This document shows, one piece after another, positions 1-11,427 of a DNA stretch of 64,000 bases. How positions within the stretch are numbered: the stretch's first letter is position 1; every line of letters starts with the position of its first letter. The notes beneath the pieces were generated by a model. It made no database searches. It was not told the origin of the DNA and saw only the letters and a program-made list of their open reading frames with translations. The stretch covers positions 658,341 to 722,340 of the forward strand of contig WHVA01000002.1 of the NCBI GenBank assembly GCA_015179125.1, written 5' to 3'. Source of the stretch: Gautieria morchelliformis (Eukaryota; Basidiomycota; Agaricomycetes; Gomphales; Gomphaceae). The position numbers were made by a program, and so were the translations under genes.

Positions 1-474
1 ACGTTTTCTCGTTCCGACGTCTTCCGCGACAGCTGCCACGACCAATCTATTAGAGTCTCTTCCTCGCTCGCGTTTCGTTGACTAAGAGGCGAAGCCAGCG
101 TGAACGGTAGGTTTCTCGGCGAAGTCGTCACCAGTAATGACATTTCGTGTCCACACCACAGTCCGCAAGCAGAGCCTCGCACCCAGGATATCAATCGTCC
201 CACATCCCACACAGCAAGGTATCCCCACCTACCACCACGTCACCTCCGTGTGTCCCGAATACCGGCTCGCCTATACATGCCAGCTCCAGCCTCCTTCGCA
301 GGATGATATTGCATAGGTCGCAGCAGTTTTCCCTCATACCATCCGATGTATCAATCGCGACTGGACGGAAATTAGCTGAACAGCCTGCATTTCTTCATGC
401 TCGTCCTTTCCTCTCCCTAGAGTCCAATTAGTAACAAATGGCAATAAAATATATCCAATGTATCTGAGTCAGTG
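1..474. other. No gene recognised
   Basis: Two short overlapping open frames occur on the plus strand, but neither has a recognisable domain or splice structure. The right end is the 3' flank of the minus-strand membrane-protein gene that stops at 475. Confidence 0.5.
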
Positions 475-1073
475 TCACTGTGCTCGCCGCCAGCTGCCTA
501 CTATACGTGAACGTATAGGTTCCACAAACCCTCGGGAAAATGACGGGGCCAGATACATTGACACTCCAATCCTCACAGGAATTAATGCCTTGTTATAGAT
601 TCATGTAGCATAGGTGGTAGGTCCCAGCACCATGAACAACGCACCTTCGTTGCACCGTATGCCAATACAGCATTGGCGACATCTCCTGCGAGATGGTGAG
701 AACCAACAGGGTCGTGAGAGGCCTCCCCGACATCGCTGCCCTTCGGGACCTTGGGAAATCCAAATATGCCATAGCGCTTCCCCACTCTCGCGGCCCAGCG
801 CTCGCCCTCGTCAATCCATTGAGACCCTTTCTCTCGAACCCATTGATTGTTCTCTCTCTCCTCAGTTATTTCTTTGCGTACGAACATCACGGCCTGTTCG
901 CCAATGCCAAACGACCTCGCGATGAAAAATATTGATATGAGAGGAACTACAGCCGTGACCTCATGTAAGATTGCGAACGAAGCAACCAGGGAGGGTAAAG
1001 GTGTCTTCGTTCGACTCGATATGATCTCTAAGGCTGCCTTGTAGGGGGCAAACTTGGATGGTGGTCGCGACAT
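475..1073 (-). CDS. Conserved fungal small membrane protein, 2 exons
   Basis: Exons 645-1073 and 475-588 with a 56-nt GT-AG intron (589-644) give a 180-residue protein that closes in frame. The start is the ATG at 1073, giving MSRPPSKFAPYKAALE; a longer frame begins at 1127 but its extra residues look unlike coding sequence. A hydrophobic stretch (SLVASFAILHEVTAVVPLI, about residues 28-46) is followed by a charged helix rich in E, R and W, the motif YGIFGFPKVPKG, and a second hydrophobic segment near GDVANAVLAYGATK. Exon 2 adds the C-terminal ALIPVRIGVSMYLAPSFSRG. I recognise the pattern as a widespread fungal protein of unknown function, probably an organelle membrane protein (inference). 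No catalytic motif is visible. Confidence 0.8.
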
Positions 1074-1579
1074 TTGATTATTGACTTCAGAATCTAAGCG
1101 CCCGGATCTACACAAGCTTGGTCTCACACTTCATGGGAATGGCCTGAAATATCCAAATTGCGTTGAAATAGACAACATCTCCATGCTAGGTAGATACAAT
1201 TGTTTCTGATGATGGATGCTATTGACTAAGTAGATCGAAGAACGCTAACCACTTTCATGAATCTTTCTAAAATCGGCAACCAAGAGCTGCTCAGCCATCT
1301 CATCGTGAACTGATGCGTGGCCCCAGATACTTCGCGTAGTACACTCACCAACCAACAAGGTGTCATTTGCTACGAAGATTTGTAAAAGCACACCTGGTGG
1401 CAAATTTTCTTTTTTGACGGGGCCTTAGGCTGATGAATTGGCCGGACACATGAAATATGTGCACATGCAATCTAGTCTTGAAGCTGGAGGAAAACAACAT
1501 GCTTAAATATTGAGCGTTCCTGTCTTGAACATTACAAGGATCCATACAATTGGTCTAATGACACCTGTCGATCTGGGAA
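1074..1579. other. Intergenic, no gene seen
   Basis: This lies between the start of the membrane-protein gene (minus strand) and the stop of ARPC5 (minus strand). It presumably holds the promoter of the former and the 3' UTR of the latter. No convincing open frame is present. Confidence 0.5.
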
Positions 1580-2213
1580 TTAGACAGCTCTCCGGTCAGT
1601 CATCACCCGCACTATACAGCCAGTCCCTGCGACTTCGGTTAACTATAAAAAAAGGATATGTCGGACCACAAGCAAGTTTCATTTATAAAGCATTGACCTT
1701 TTCATGCCACGTTAGCAATACGCTTCCTGAGACATCTCCCCATCCAGACATAGCCATGCCTTTGTATATGTACTTCATGAGCGTATCTTGCGCGTCTGAT
1801 GAGAGCGCCTTGACAATGGATGGGATGTCGCTCCCTTTGGTGGAGTTAAGGACGAGGAACAGAGTTTGAAGTGTTATTGTCTACATGTCAGGGTTTGGAC
1901 ATTATCATGGGTTAAGCACATGGTGAGATATACCTTGGCATCTTCTACGTTTGGTCCGTATGGCGCATCTTCCAAAACCGCATTTAGTGCACCCGCAATG
2001 TCGCCCCTTGGAATGGCATCAGCCAGTTACCTCCGTAGGGCTCGAAAGGCATACGCACCTGGACAATGAAGACCTAACAGCACTCTGCTTTTGTTTGGCG
2101 TCGTTCAAGACTGTACCAGGATCTCGTGGGTCTGGTTCATAAAGCTCAGATTCCAGGAGTGTGTCCTCATCGTAGGCATCGATGTCTATCTTCCTGAACG
2201 CGGTGTCTGCCAT
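1580..2213 (-). CDS. ARPC5: Actin-related protein 2/3 complex subunit 5 (p16)
   Basis: Four exons (2059-2213, 1934-2006, 1698-1880, 1580-1642) with 52-, 53- and 55-nt introns give 157 residues in frame. The protein starts MADTAFRKIDIDAYDED, followed by SELYEPDPRDPGTVL, GDIAGALNAVLEDAPYGP, KGMAMSGWGDVSGSVLLTW and the end VRVMTDRRAV. These are the hallmarks of the ARPC5/Arc15 family, and the length is as expected. ARPC5 is the smallest subunit of the seven-protein Arp2/3 complex, which nucleates branched actin filaments at endocytic patches. Here the start is the second possible ATG of the frame; the upstream 41 codons do not match the family. No broken motif is seen, so the gene looks functional. 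Confidence 0.95.
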
Positions 2214-2766
2214 GCTAAGTGGTTGGCGGTATTTAGGCGCATGGGCGCCAATGTGCCGGTCGTGCTTCAACACTGGCTCCAGGCTGTGCGGGCAATTGGT
2301 CAACTGTACTATATGCCTGGTCACTACGAAGAACAATATTATGTAAATCTCCTGGTCAACGAGGAATCCTATGAAAATGGTTGAATCTGTCGTAACTCAG
2401 ACAATTGCCAAGCTCCAACGCGTTCTCAAGATAGGATAAACCAAGGCATTGCATACATACCTCGACCGTCTTGCTGAGAGCGTCTATGCATAGATCATCA
2501 GCATGCTGTTACTCACCCTGTGCAGAATGCCCCTGCCGCCATACTTCGCTATGTATAAGCCCGAGATTTTACTTGAAACAAGATATTACTCTAATGACAG
2601 AATGACCTTTGTGAAACTCCTTGATGGGCAGATTTTTCTATCACCGGAATACAGTATCGCACAGGCGTGGTTGTCCGAGTTGAACTAGAGGGTCACAACG
2701 TAAGTGACGAACATTCTTTCACAGAAACATTGTGGGTATGAACTCAGGCCAAGCTTGAGAAGTCCG
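2214..2766. other. Intergenic between ARPC5 and OPI3
   Basis: The two genes point the same way, so this 550-bp stretch should hold the OPI3 3' UTR and the ARPC5 promoter. A 61-codon plus-strand frame at 2503-2688 has no family match that I can recognise. Confidence 0.5.
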
Positions 2767-3600
2767 TTACAGCTCCTTTTTTGCAGATGCCATACGGTTA
2801 CCTCGCGATGCATATATCATTTCCGTGAACGGTCTATGACATGACGTATGAGAAAGGATAATGGGGCTAGTTCAACCAAATGGAACCCACCCTTCGTATC
2901 GAAGCGCAAAGCTATACACAATATAGACATATGCTGTTATTAGGAGTCCCGCGGGTTTTTCATACCTGCAGAAAGCCACAGTTATTATAGTGGTGAATGA
3001 AAGCGAATGATACAATCGACCACCTACCACAAGGCTCCAGCCGCAAAGCAGAGAGTGCTACCAACATACATGGGATTCTCGACGACGTTAAAAGGGAATC
3101 CCTCGACCCGATCATCTAGCAAAATTCCAAAATAGTCTCCTAGAAATGTCCCTGTTATTCCGAGCGCCCATGTAGAACTGATCACCAAGGTTTGGCCTAT
3201 GGAGAAAAGAAGCACAGGCACAAGAGTGGAGTATAGGGGAGGAAGCAGCGGGTAGTTAGGCTGATCTTTAAGAGCCCGCGTGTACCTGTATTGAATTTCA
3301 AATGCTGTTTTCTTTGACGCAACAGCTGCACAAACAGTGTGTCCCTAAAAACTCCCAAGCTAAAGATCGCCACGGCTAGTAAGTAGCATCCAAGACGCGC
3401 ATTCCCTCTTAGGAGGCGTGTTATCGTCCTATTTCTATGTTCTTATGACACAGCTAGTCAGTCACCAGGTATGGAAGGCTTTACAGCTGTGCTTCACCGT
3501 TTTGAGCGACCATGTTCCACCAAATAGGATTGAACGATATAGAAGCCAATGCAATATGCAAGGAGGTCTGAGTGAGGTCCACGAAGTTTGACAGATCCAT
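2767..3600 (-). CDS. OPI3: Phosphatidyl-N-methylethanolamine N-methyltransferase
   Basis: Five exons (3498-3600, 3336-3441, 3028-3285, 2891-2965, 2767-2833) with 50-62-nt introns give 202 residues in frame, the usual Opi3/PEMT length. The protein begins MDLSNFVDLTQTSLHIAL and carries SFNPIWWNMVAQNEHRNRTITR, FSLGVFRDTLYTRAL, GDYFGILLDDRVEGFPFN and ENPMYVGST, with C-terminal RYEGPFTEMIYASR. The GDYFGIL...GFPFNV...NPMYVGS block is diagnostic of phospholipid methyltransferases. In fungi this enzyme makes the last two methylations from phosphatidylethanolamine to phosphatidylcholine with S-adenosylmethionine, in the ER membrane. Several hydrophobic segments fit an integral membrane protein. The C-terminal KK near the end (SAKKEL) could act as an ER retention signal (inference). 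Confidence 0.95.
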
Positions 3601-4107
3601 AGTGGAAAACCGTGAAACGTTGAGCGCCTAATGTCTGACCCCTGGCTATGATCCCACGGGCGCGACAACTCCGCCGACTAGCTCCTATGTAGGCGTGTAA
3701 GTATCGAACTTTGGTGTACGGTACCCATGGCAACTCATGGCCTTAAGGGATTTTCCAGTGACCAGCTGATTATCAGGATTTTCAGTCAATCATTTCACAC
3801 GGTGTCAGTGATACATTTAGCCGGCCATCAAGCTTTGCTTTCCGCTTACACTGCTTTCCACAGTGCCATGGATGAGGTTAGGGCTCATACAGACGAATAC
3901 GTGACTAAAAGGCCAACCTCGCACTCTCATTACGACGTTCTTCGCCCAGGCCAGGCCAGTTCTTATACCGATATCCAATCGAGTTGGCGGTATCGCAAGA
4001 CTTCAGACTCCCCAGGCGGGTAAAGAAGCGTAGGTAAGCCGCTGGGGTCTCTGGGAAACAGCGTGAAACTCCAATAAGGATATCTCGCCCTCGTCCTGCG
4101 ATGCAGA
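3601..4107. other. Divergent promoter region
   Basis: This separates the minus-strand OPI3 start from the plus-strand pseudokinase. A 98-codon plus-strand frame (3727-4023) shows no recognisable domain and may be part of an undetected 5' exon of the kinase gene. Confidence 0.4.
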
Positions 4108-5611
4108 ATGAGAACCTACGCAAGGGCAGGCATGGTCCTGGACTGCAGTTCAAAAAGGACGGATCACAGTTGTTTCGAATTGACGAGGCTCACACGAATC
4201 CTCACACGATGTATGCCATACCCTCCATATCGACCTTGTATGCAACTGAAGATCTTCGAAAGGGTGGGCGGTACCTCAACGTTTTACGTGGCAAGGCGTA
4301 TATTGGACCATCATATCGTTATGGTCAATGTACTTCCCGTGAACGAGCAGCACCCTCTTCATGAGTTACTGAGCACTCGTGACTGTGTTCATCCAAACAT
4401 AGTCTTATTCACCGAGTATTACGAAGAACGCGGCGATATTAAACGGCTTGTCCTGGATTACATGCGAGGCGATTGGCTAAACAACGTAGTGGCCAGAAAT
4501 TATTTGGAGGAGGATCATGTTGCTCGCATAGCGGCAGAAGTATGTAACAAAAATGAATATTCTGTCTTCGCCTATTAGTTAAACATATTTAAATGTTTTA
4601 GGTTTGTGCTGGATTAAGATTCCTCCATGATTTGGGCTTTATACTTCGTGCCGTCAAAACGGATGCAGTTTTCCTTACCCGAGGGGGCGAAGTGATAATC
4701 TGTACTTCTTTTTTTTCAGTGGCATTTCTACGTACTCACTAGCTCCCAGCTGGTCTTCAAAATATCGTCAAGTTGGATAACCTTCGCAAAGACACTTCGT
4801 CCGTTACACTGGTGGCTCCTCACTGGATGCCGCCAGAAGTAGCCAGAGGACAAACCTACACAATTCAGACGGATACATGGTCGCTTGGCATCATGACCAT
4901 TGAGTTACTCGATAAAGTCCCGCCACATTTTCAAGAAGTCCCAACAGAAGTACTCAGACAAATCGCAGTGGGCCCAAGCCCAGCTCTTGGAAGTCCCTCC
5001 CGTGGTTCAAGTACTGAACTACATAATTTTTTAGAAAAATGCCTTGTCCTAGATCATCAGGAAAGACCTTCTGTCAAGGAATTACTTACGGTATGGTTGA
5101 GTGTGAAATACCAGTATAGAGGCTGACAGCTGTACAATTCAGCACGATTTTCTTCTTGGACCGTTGTTGTTGAGGCTGACTGGCCGGAATTTATGGCGAA
5201 GGAGTGGAGCGAGACTCGAGTGCGGGCACGCATGGAGCGATATATACGCTCTGGGAAGCGTGACATATGAGGTACTTACTCTATCACACTGGTTGCTGCC
5301 GTTTACTGATAGTTTTTGTGACTCCTGATCTGTAGCTCCTGACCGGCCTCGTCCCCTATCACATCAGGAAGAATGACGTCCAGGTGATGTTTGATGTGAT
5401 AAGTGGAATAAAGCCTGCACGGCCCTCTTCCACAGAATCTGCCTTGTGGATATCTGATAAGCATTGGGAGTTCATCGAGTGTTGCTGGAATGACAATCCT
5501 CTGGATCGGCCACCCATATCTGTAGCAGCACCACGTCTAGAAGCTATGTATTGCGAGGCCCAACCCCCGTGGCACGTTTCGACGACAAAACGCAAAGAGG
5601 CAGGGGGCTAA
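4108..5611 (+). CDS. Chimeric PAK-like pseudokinase with TKL C-lobe tail
   Basis: Exons 4108-4539, 4602-4701, 4750-5090, 5143-5271 and 5336-5611 join in phase to about 425 residues. The first four resemble a Ste20/PAK kinase: GGTSTFYVARR (glycine loop), HPNIVLF, LDYMRGDWLNNVV, VAPHWMPPEVARG, TDTWSLGIMTIEL and LLTHDFL. Catalytic residues are missing: the VAIK lysine is N (VMVNVL), HRDxKxxN reads LRAVKTDA and DFG reads SGL. The last two exons read GHAWSDIYALGSVTYE and LLTGLVPYH...FIECCWNDNPLDRPP, the C-lobe of an agaricomycete TKL-type kinase, fused in frame. The N-terminus is uncertain: a neighbouring frame encodes NPHTMY, which resembles the DPxxLY that precedes PAK domains. It could be an expressed pseudokinase or a decayed fusion. 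Confidence 0.6.
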
Positions 5612-5837
5612 CATGCAACCGTCGTCCTGAGCTAACTCGAAGCTGCACGTGCGTGTTGTGTTATGCAGTGTGATGTTCCCCTCCGGGTGCAGGTCTCGGG
5701 GACGACGGTTATGTAACAAACGTGATGATTCTGGCGTTGCTCATATGATGCTATATATACATATATACCATGCCTATCCGACCGAATCGTTGACCATTAC
5801 GATACTTCGGCTGAACAGCAACGGAGGAAATAAAGGA

Positions 5838-6894
5838 CTACTGGTGCAAATCAACGTCTTCTGGCATGTTAAGTAACCTGCCTTCCATCCCACCTTCTAC
5901 CATGATCACTTGACCACTAACGTGACCCGAGAGGGAGGGTGACGCGAGTATGACAATCTGGTTGGCAATATCTCTCGCGGAGGCGAATTTCTTTAGTGGT
6001 GTCCTGAGCCATCCGCTGAGGGGTTAGCGATACAGCCTGATAGAAGAAAGTTGAAATTTATACGTTGCCATGGATCGATAGACAACTCTTTGATCCTTCA
6101 TAGCTTCTTCTGCCATTGGCGTCTTTACCCATCCCGGCGCAACGGTGTTGACGCGACCTTTGGGAGCGATGCTCACGATTTCGTTTTTCAGAGAGAGCGT
6201 GAGCCCATACATAACGGCTAGATTTTGATCAGCGAGCGAGTGACGGTCCATACCTCACTACTCACCACTCTTCGCAGATGCGTAATCCGAGTGGCCAGCC
6301 TCGCCATATTTGCCAGCGGTACTACCCACCATCACAATAGCAGCCTTGCTCCTGAGATCATCGTTTATGGATTTCAAGCCATTGAGGTACCCTCGCGCGA
6401 GCAAAAAATTCGAAGTCAGGTTCGTTGCGATGGTGAGATTCCATTGCTCCAGAGACATATCAGCTAGCTGTATGTCTGCAGTAGGCCATAGGCCATGGTT
6501 CAATATCACTACTTGTGCAGGTCGGTCAGAATTGATCTTAATAAAAAGATTCGAGATATCCGCTTCTGAGGTCAAATCCCCTTGCACGAGTCGCAGTTCA
6601 GGATATTTCTCGCAGAGGGGACTGAGGGCAGAACCATTAGTGTTGTACTGTGCCGTTACTTTGGCACTTTGTTCTGTGTGATTAGCCACACGGCTAAGTA
6701 AGTTTCAACGGTAGTCTACCTTCGTGGGACATCGAGGACCATCATGATCTTACCAAGGAACAGTTGAACAGTTTCGAGCCCAATTCCCCCACTGGCACCT
6801 GTTTAATCCGTTTCATACTTAGTAAGCTTTGGATGGACGAGAATATATTTCTACCTGTCACTAGGACATGAACGTCTTGTAGATGAAGGTCCAT
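5838..6894 (-). CDS. Short-chain dehydrogenase/reductase (classical SDR)
   Basis: Five exons (6855-6894, 6754-6798, 6266-6673, 6064-6217, 5838-6003; introns of 48-80 nt) give 270 residues in frame. The start MDLHLQDVHVLVTGASGGIG carries the TGxxxGIG dinucleotide-binding motif at residues 13-20. NHG (about 85-87) stands in the NNAG position. Catalytic Ser146, Tyr159 and Lys163 lie in the blocks GSTAGKYGEAGHSDYASAK. VAPGWVKTPM and the C-terminal SGHVSGQVIMVEGGMEGR are typical. The family reduces or oxidises carbonyl/hydroxyl groups with NAD(P)(H); the substrate cannot be told from sequence. A partial copy of its first three exons lies at 11985-12315. Confidence 0.9.
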
Positions 6895-7369
6895 GGCTTA
6901 GGGAGGCATGTGGTTACGTAAGATACTACACCAAGAAGTTATTACCGTCGTCAAGATGCCGAACGTACCTCAGGATAGAGAATGGGATTACAGCACCACT
7001 TACAAGTACAGTGAGGAGGCTGGGGAAGACGGCAACTCGTTTACTTTTGGACTCCCACCGAGCGTGTGCAGCGCCCTGTGGTTTACAATGCCTGCGCTGA
7101 GTCAGACATATCAACAGCGTATGGTGACTCTAGCCTGCGAGGGCACAAAACACGGAAAGCGAAAGATCCAGGACATCGATTCTGATTTTTCTACGGGCAG
7201 CTCGAGCGTTTCGACGAATGCGGGAACCCCCCACTGGTTCTAATTGGCGCGAACAGCGAGAATCGGTTGCCGAACACGACAATGGTGATCGGAACGAACA
7301 CGGAAATGGGGTGAGAAATGGCAGGACAGAGCACCTGAGTATGAGAAATAAACGCGTCATGACACTCTC
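6895..7369. other. No assigned gene
   Basis: A 111-codon plus-strand frame (6908-7243) begins only 14 bp upstream of the SDR start codon on the other strand, so it overlaps the SDR promoter. It has no recognisable domain. It may be a real hypothetical gene or chance. Confidence 0.3.
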
Positions 7370-8065
7370 TTGATGACTCATCCTTCACTTCTCTCACCAA
7401 TTACAGGTCCTGATCGTACGTGGGTGCAACTTAAATATTCATCCATGTCTTCCGTCGATGAAATCGCAGAGTTCTGGGATGCCAGATATTTATCTGCAGG
7501 TGAAGCTGCATGGAGAATTTTGGGATTTCACATCACCTCCAAGGATCCATCTGTTACTGCACTTCCAGTGCACACTCCTAAGTCAACACTTTTTCATCAA
7601 TATGAGCGCACCCATCAATCAACAAGCACACTCTCCAAGCTTGACCGTTACTTTTGTCGCCCTAGAGGTTCATTTGAAGACAATGACTATCATATGAAAT
7701 ATGTGGATCGTCTTGGTAATGACGTCATTGCCAAGTTCACAGAAGAACTTTCACAATTTTGCGATGAGGCCATCGCAATCTGGATGTCGTTGCTGGATCG
7801 CCGAAGGTTAATGTCGTCCTTTGCTGCAGCCGACAAGGACACGACTAGCGTTCTGTTCGAGGAGGCTGCAGCAACATGTGAGACTGACATGCAGCAACGT
7901 GTGGCCGCTATACCCCAACAGATAATCCTCGAGCACCTTTTGGCTAACCAACTCGGATCTCGACCACAGAAGCCAGTATTTATCCTCGGGCATTACATGT
8001 TTCCCAGGTTCCTGACTATGAACCTGACCAATCAAGACGGCATTTCGCTGCGAACAATGGCTTGA
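7370..8065 (+). pseudogene. Helitron-type helicase protein fragment
   Basis: The frame encodes EIAEFWDARYLSAGEAAWR, ILGFHITSKDPSVTALPVH and STLSKLDRYFCRPRGSF. This resembles the conserved block found just before the helicase domain of fungal Helitron Rep/helicase proteins, where residents such as ARYxSAxEAAWRI and VxALPVH are common. No Walker motifs or Rep HUH motif are present, so only a fragment remains. The second half (from about residue 105) does not match what I know of that family, and the reading frame decays into stops after 8065. A following 104-codon frame to 8390 may be more of the same remnant. Confidence 0.5.
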
Positions 8066-8576
8066 TATCAACGCCTTGCACAGATATTACCGTGACGCTA
8101 GCAAACACAATGGCCTACTTAACCAGAAGCTTCACAACAAATTATACAAAAACTTATGGAACTATCAACAAAAGTGCTGGATAAATGCTACTGATGGGCT
8201 GAGGAGCGACAAACTAGTCAAATACCCATGGCCCTCTTGCACCTCCCGCGCGTGTGACGTTCAGGTTTCTGGGACCGCACAACCCAACTCCATCCAGGAA
8301 CCTAATATAGGTGGCGGCGTATCTCAATTTCAGGAGGAGACTGTTCGGAAATGCAGGGGGTCACAAGATTGCAGTGTTTACCATTCATAAGATATCTTAG
8401 GTGCCTCCTTCTCAGATGAAGGTATATATGTTGGATCTATGCCCAGAAATAGAGCAAGAATATCTCAAGATAATTGGCCTTGAAAACTCGCCTGTCCTTC
8501 AATCAAGGACGGGTGCAACAAAGGGTGTGCACCTGGGTGGGACGACCTGAATCAGATTAGTCTTCATTCACCTGGG

Positions 8577-8700
8577 TTGCAAGCACTTCTTTTTTTTTTT
8601 TTTTTTTTTTTGAATTCCGTTTATTATACTGCCACCTTGGGGCAAGGCCCTATATAGGCAGTCTCTACCCAGAACGCGGCAGTTGCAAGTGTTGATAATA
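8577..8700 (-). mobile_element. Truncated LINE 3' end with poly(A) tail
   Basis: A run of more than 20 T (about 8589-8611) is followed on the plus strand by a short stretch containing GGGGCAAGGCCCTATATA (about 8639-8656). Read on the minus strand this is a LINE 3' terminus: a small GGGC/GCCC hairpin followed by a poly(A) tail. The same arrangement occurs at the 3' ends of the LINEs at 31253 and 51899. The insertion is severely 5'-truncated. GTTGCAAG occurs on both sides (8577 and 8684) and may be the remains of a target duplication. Confidence 0.6.
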
Positions 8701-10026
8701 GTATATGGCATTTATCGGTGACTGGCTTCTTGCTACTAAGTAGTGTATTCGTATTCCAACCCAGGGAGTCCTACTAATTTCAGAGCCCATTGCTAACCCC
8801 ATGGTTCCACAATTCAACAACTCTGCACAGTATGGGATTGATTTGCAGAGCCAACACGGGCAATTAATCAACCATCATGTGATCAAGAAGCTCGATGCAC
8901 ATGATCATCCTTGGGCTACACCTACAGAAACCATCTGCTTGACATCATGGCCGGGGCTACTCTGATCGCCTTACCTCTTGCATGTAAGGGCAGTGGTTTG
9001 AAATACCCAGATGATGTTTTTTCAGGACATTCCGCATGAAAAACTTCCGGCTACAGTGGAAGAGATGGAGAAGTCTTGGGCAGATGCATGTAAATGGCAT
9101 GCAATGAAGAAGAAACAGGCCATAAAAACTTTGAAAGAGATAAAGGCTAATAAACTTTCTGCCATCCAGAAGGGAGGAGGTTCTTCTGGTGATCACAAAG
9201 GTGCGCATTTAATCCTTTCCTTGATTTCTTTCTCCATCATTTCCTCTAATATATCTAGGAAATGGTGGTAGTAAAGGAGGTGGCGGTCATAGAGCACAAG
9301 GTTCAGGGGATGTCCATGGTAGTTCTTTGTTGAAAACTCTGGGCTCTGGAAATGCAGCGGTAAATTTCAGGATTTGTATTTGTTTTCTGGCTAATTTATT
9401 TCGCAGTCCTCTGGCACTTCGTTTACTTTGCTAAGTCACGCTCTGCATTTGAAGATCTTTGATGGCGACTTGTATGACTCTTCTGGTTATGATGTATTTC
9501 ATCCTTTTCCTGCAAATTCCAATGTCATGTCCGTCCAACCCCAAATCTCTGAACATAAGCAGTGGTGACCATTATCAGCCCAGAGCACTGAGAGTAACTC
9601 TTCCACTGCCCTCCCTCTCTTTTCCTTTACCGGAGTGGCATCATTGCCAAGTACCTCTGTTCACTCAAAGGATGGCATGACACATGAACATATGAAGTGC
9701 CCCCCTGCAGAAATTGTCCTGTTTATGTGCCTCAGTCTGCTGATGAAGCGGTTTGGGAAGCTGGAGCTGATTTTCTGGAAAGCGCAGGAATGGTCTCTGT
9801 CATTCACTGCATTTAATCCCAATATTTCCACACCACAGATAGCTGAGTCTAGATATGAAAATATAATGTCTTCGGGGTGATGAGAGGTCACCTTATCGCA
9901 CGTCTGTTAAGGTCCATATGACTACAGCTGCGCATGAATATTGTAACATTCCAGAGACCGGTAAGATTGCCTCTTCACAATTCGTGAAGATGTGGCCATA
10001 CGATCTTTCCCGACTCCAGCGAGGGC
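8701..10026. other. Unidentified, possible multi-exon remnant
   Basis: Several short plus-strand frames (9011-9271, 9459-9680, 9635-9880) could be exons of one gene: a Lys-rich helix with KWHAMKKKQAIKTLKEIK, then a Gly/Ser-rich stretch. I could not build an in-frame model and recognise no domain. Minus-strand frames here look like shadows. Confidence 0.3.
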
Positions 10027-10096
10027 TGTTAACCTCGTCTCATTGCATGCTAGCAACCTCAGTTAACCTCATCTCATTGCAGGCTAGCAACTTCAG
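10027..10096. repeat. Two-copy tandem repeat, 34-35 bp
   Basis: The unit GTTAACCTCGTCTCATTGCA and following bases through GCTAGCAACCTCA is repeated once immediately downstream with four or so changes. It looks like a simple tandem duplication without coding content. Confidence 0.7.
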
Positions 10097-10320
10097 TATA
10101 GACAGAATTTACAGATGTTAGGTAGGTCTGTATACCTCAGAAGAGGTCATATATCTCTATATCTGTGTACATAAAACAAAGATACTTATATATTGTATAT
10201 ATGTAAAAAGGCATGCGTGAATCCTCGCAGTGGTTGCAGGGCACCCATAACGCATATGTACAAAGAAAACCTCATATCCTCATCCTACCAGGCTTTGATG
10301 CTGCCTGTCAGTGATCCATA

Positions 10321-10620
10321 TTGCATAAACTCTCGGATATCAGGGATGCCGCACTCAGAATGAAAGACAAAGCAGCCATACGTCGCATTCACGTGTACAC
10401 GTCCCATTCCAGCAACGTCCCACCTGCCACTGCTCCTTATGACGTGATGATCAGCGACGAATTAATGGTTCGAGGACTTCAGCAAGGGTGGGGCATCAAA
10501 GACTGGAAGATGTATGGGAACCTAGAGACGCTAGAATCTTTTCTTGAGCTTCCATTGGTCATTTTACATCACAAGGGCGAGGGCGATGATGATGATGAGG
10601 GTGAGGGCGACGACGAATGA
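10321..10620 (+). CDS. Hypothetical protein with acidic tail
   Basis: The frame encodes MKDKAAIRRIHVYTSHSSNV, WGIKDWKMYGNLETLESFLE and ends in a run of Asp, Glu and Gly (GEGDDDDEGEGDDE). The frame opens with TTG; the first ATG is at about residue 14, leaving roughly 86 residues. No domain is recognised. It may be the last exon of a larger gene. Confidence 0.3.
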   Translation: MHKLSDIRDAALRMKDKAAIRRIHVYTSHSSNVPPATAPYDVMISDELMVRGLQQGWGIKDWKMYGNLETLESFLELPLVILHHKGEGDDDDEGEGDDE

Positions 10621-11427
10621 GCCACTGGAGACAAAGGCGTGGTGAAGGTGGAGAGGATGAAGGTGAAGGTGGGGGGGGTAGCGTGCAAGATGAACCTTTA
10701 TATAGTGAGAGAAGGTTGCGTCAGTGCATCATTGAGTGAGCTGGCACTAGGCTTGTGTGCCGAATTACTAGTACTAGTGGTGTAAAAAATCATTAAGTGC
10801 TTTCTGAGGAAGATACAGCTATACATAGACCGGAGACACCACTATAAGGGCAACCTAGGCAGACACTCTACACTCAAGCGGCGAACTGGCAGAGGGGGAT
10901 CCAAAGTAAGATAGAGAACTATATACAGGACACAGACATACCTGGCGAAGGGGGATCCAAAGAGAAAACTCTAAGGAACCCCTTCACCACCTAACTATGA
11001 CTATAAGTAAACTCGGGCATGCTAGCCCAATCACCAAATGCCCAAGTTATATAAGCAATCACGCCAGCGATAACAGGGCTGGACAGATAAGGAAGGAATG
11101 ATGTCGGAAGGGGCCGGAACAGGAAGGGAAATAAACGGAACACAAGACAGAAGGATGCCGAAGGCTAGGAGAAGCTCAGGGGCCACCAACAACACGCTGT
11201 GATCATGTGCACGGCGATAATATGCATGCGATAATGCATGCGATAATGCACATCGCAATAAAGCAGTGTGATTGGTGTTCCCTTGACAACCACCTGAATG
11301 GACCTGAACGTGGGGTGCAATGAGTCTATCGGACCTCTGATAAGGTACATAGCCAGACCTGGTCAGAGACCTTCTCAGCTGTGTTAAGGTTAGATATCCA
11401 GAGCCTGGGTACAGGCCAGGTTGATAT
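10621..11427. other. No gene recognised
   Basis: Contains two imperfect copies of GGGGGATCCAAAG (near 10896 and 10949) and a short GCATGCGATAAT tandem repeat (about 11222-11250). The 195-codon minus-strand frame 11031-11618 has low-complexity Tyr/His-rich content and no known motif, so it was not called. Confidence 0.4.

Noticed and set aside
7690-8065. Second half of the Helitron-like frame as a separate transposase
   Set aside because: I could not match it to a known transposase fold, so no function is claimed.
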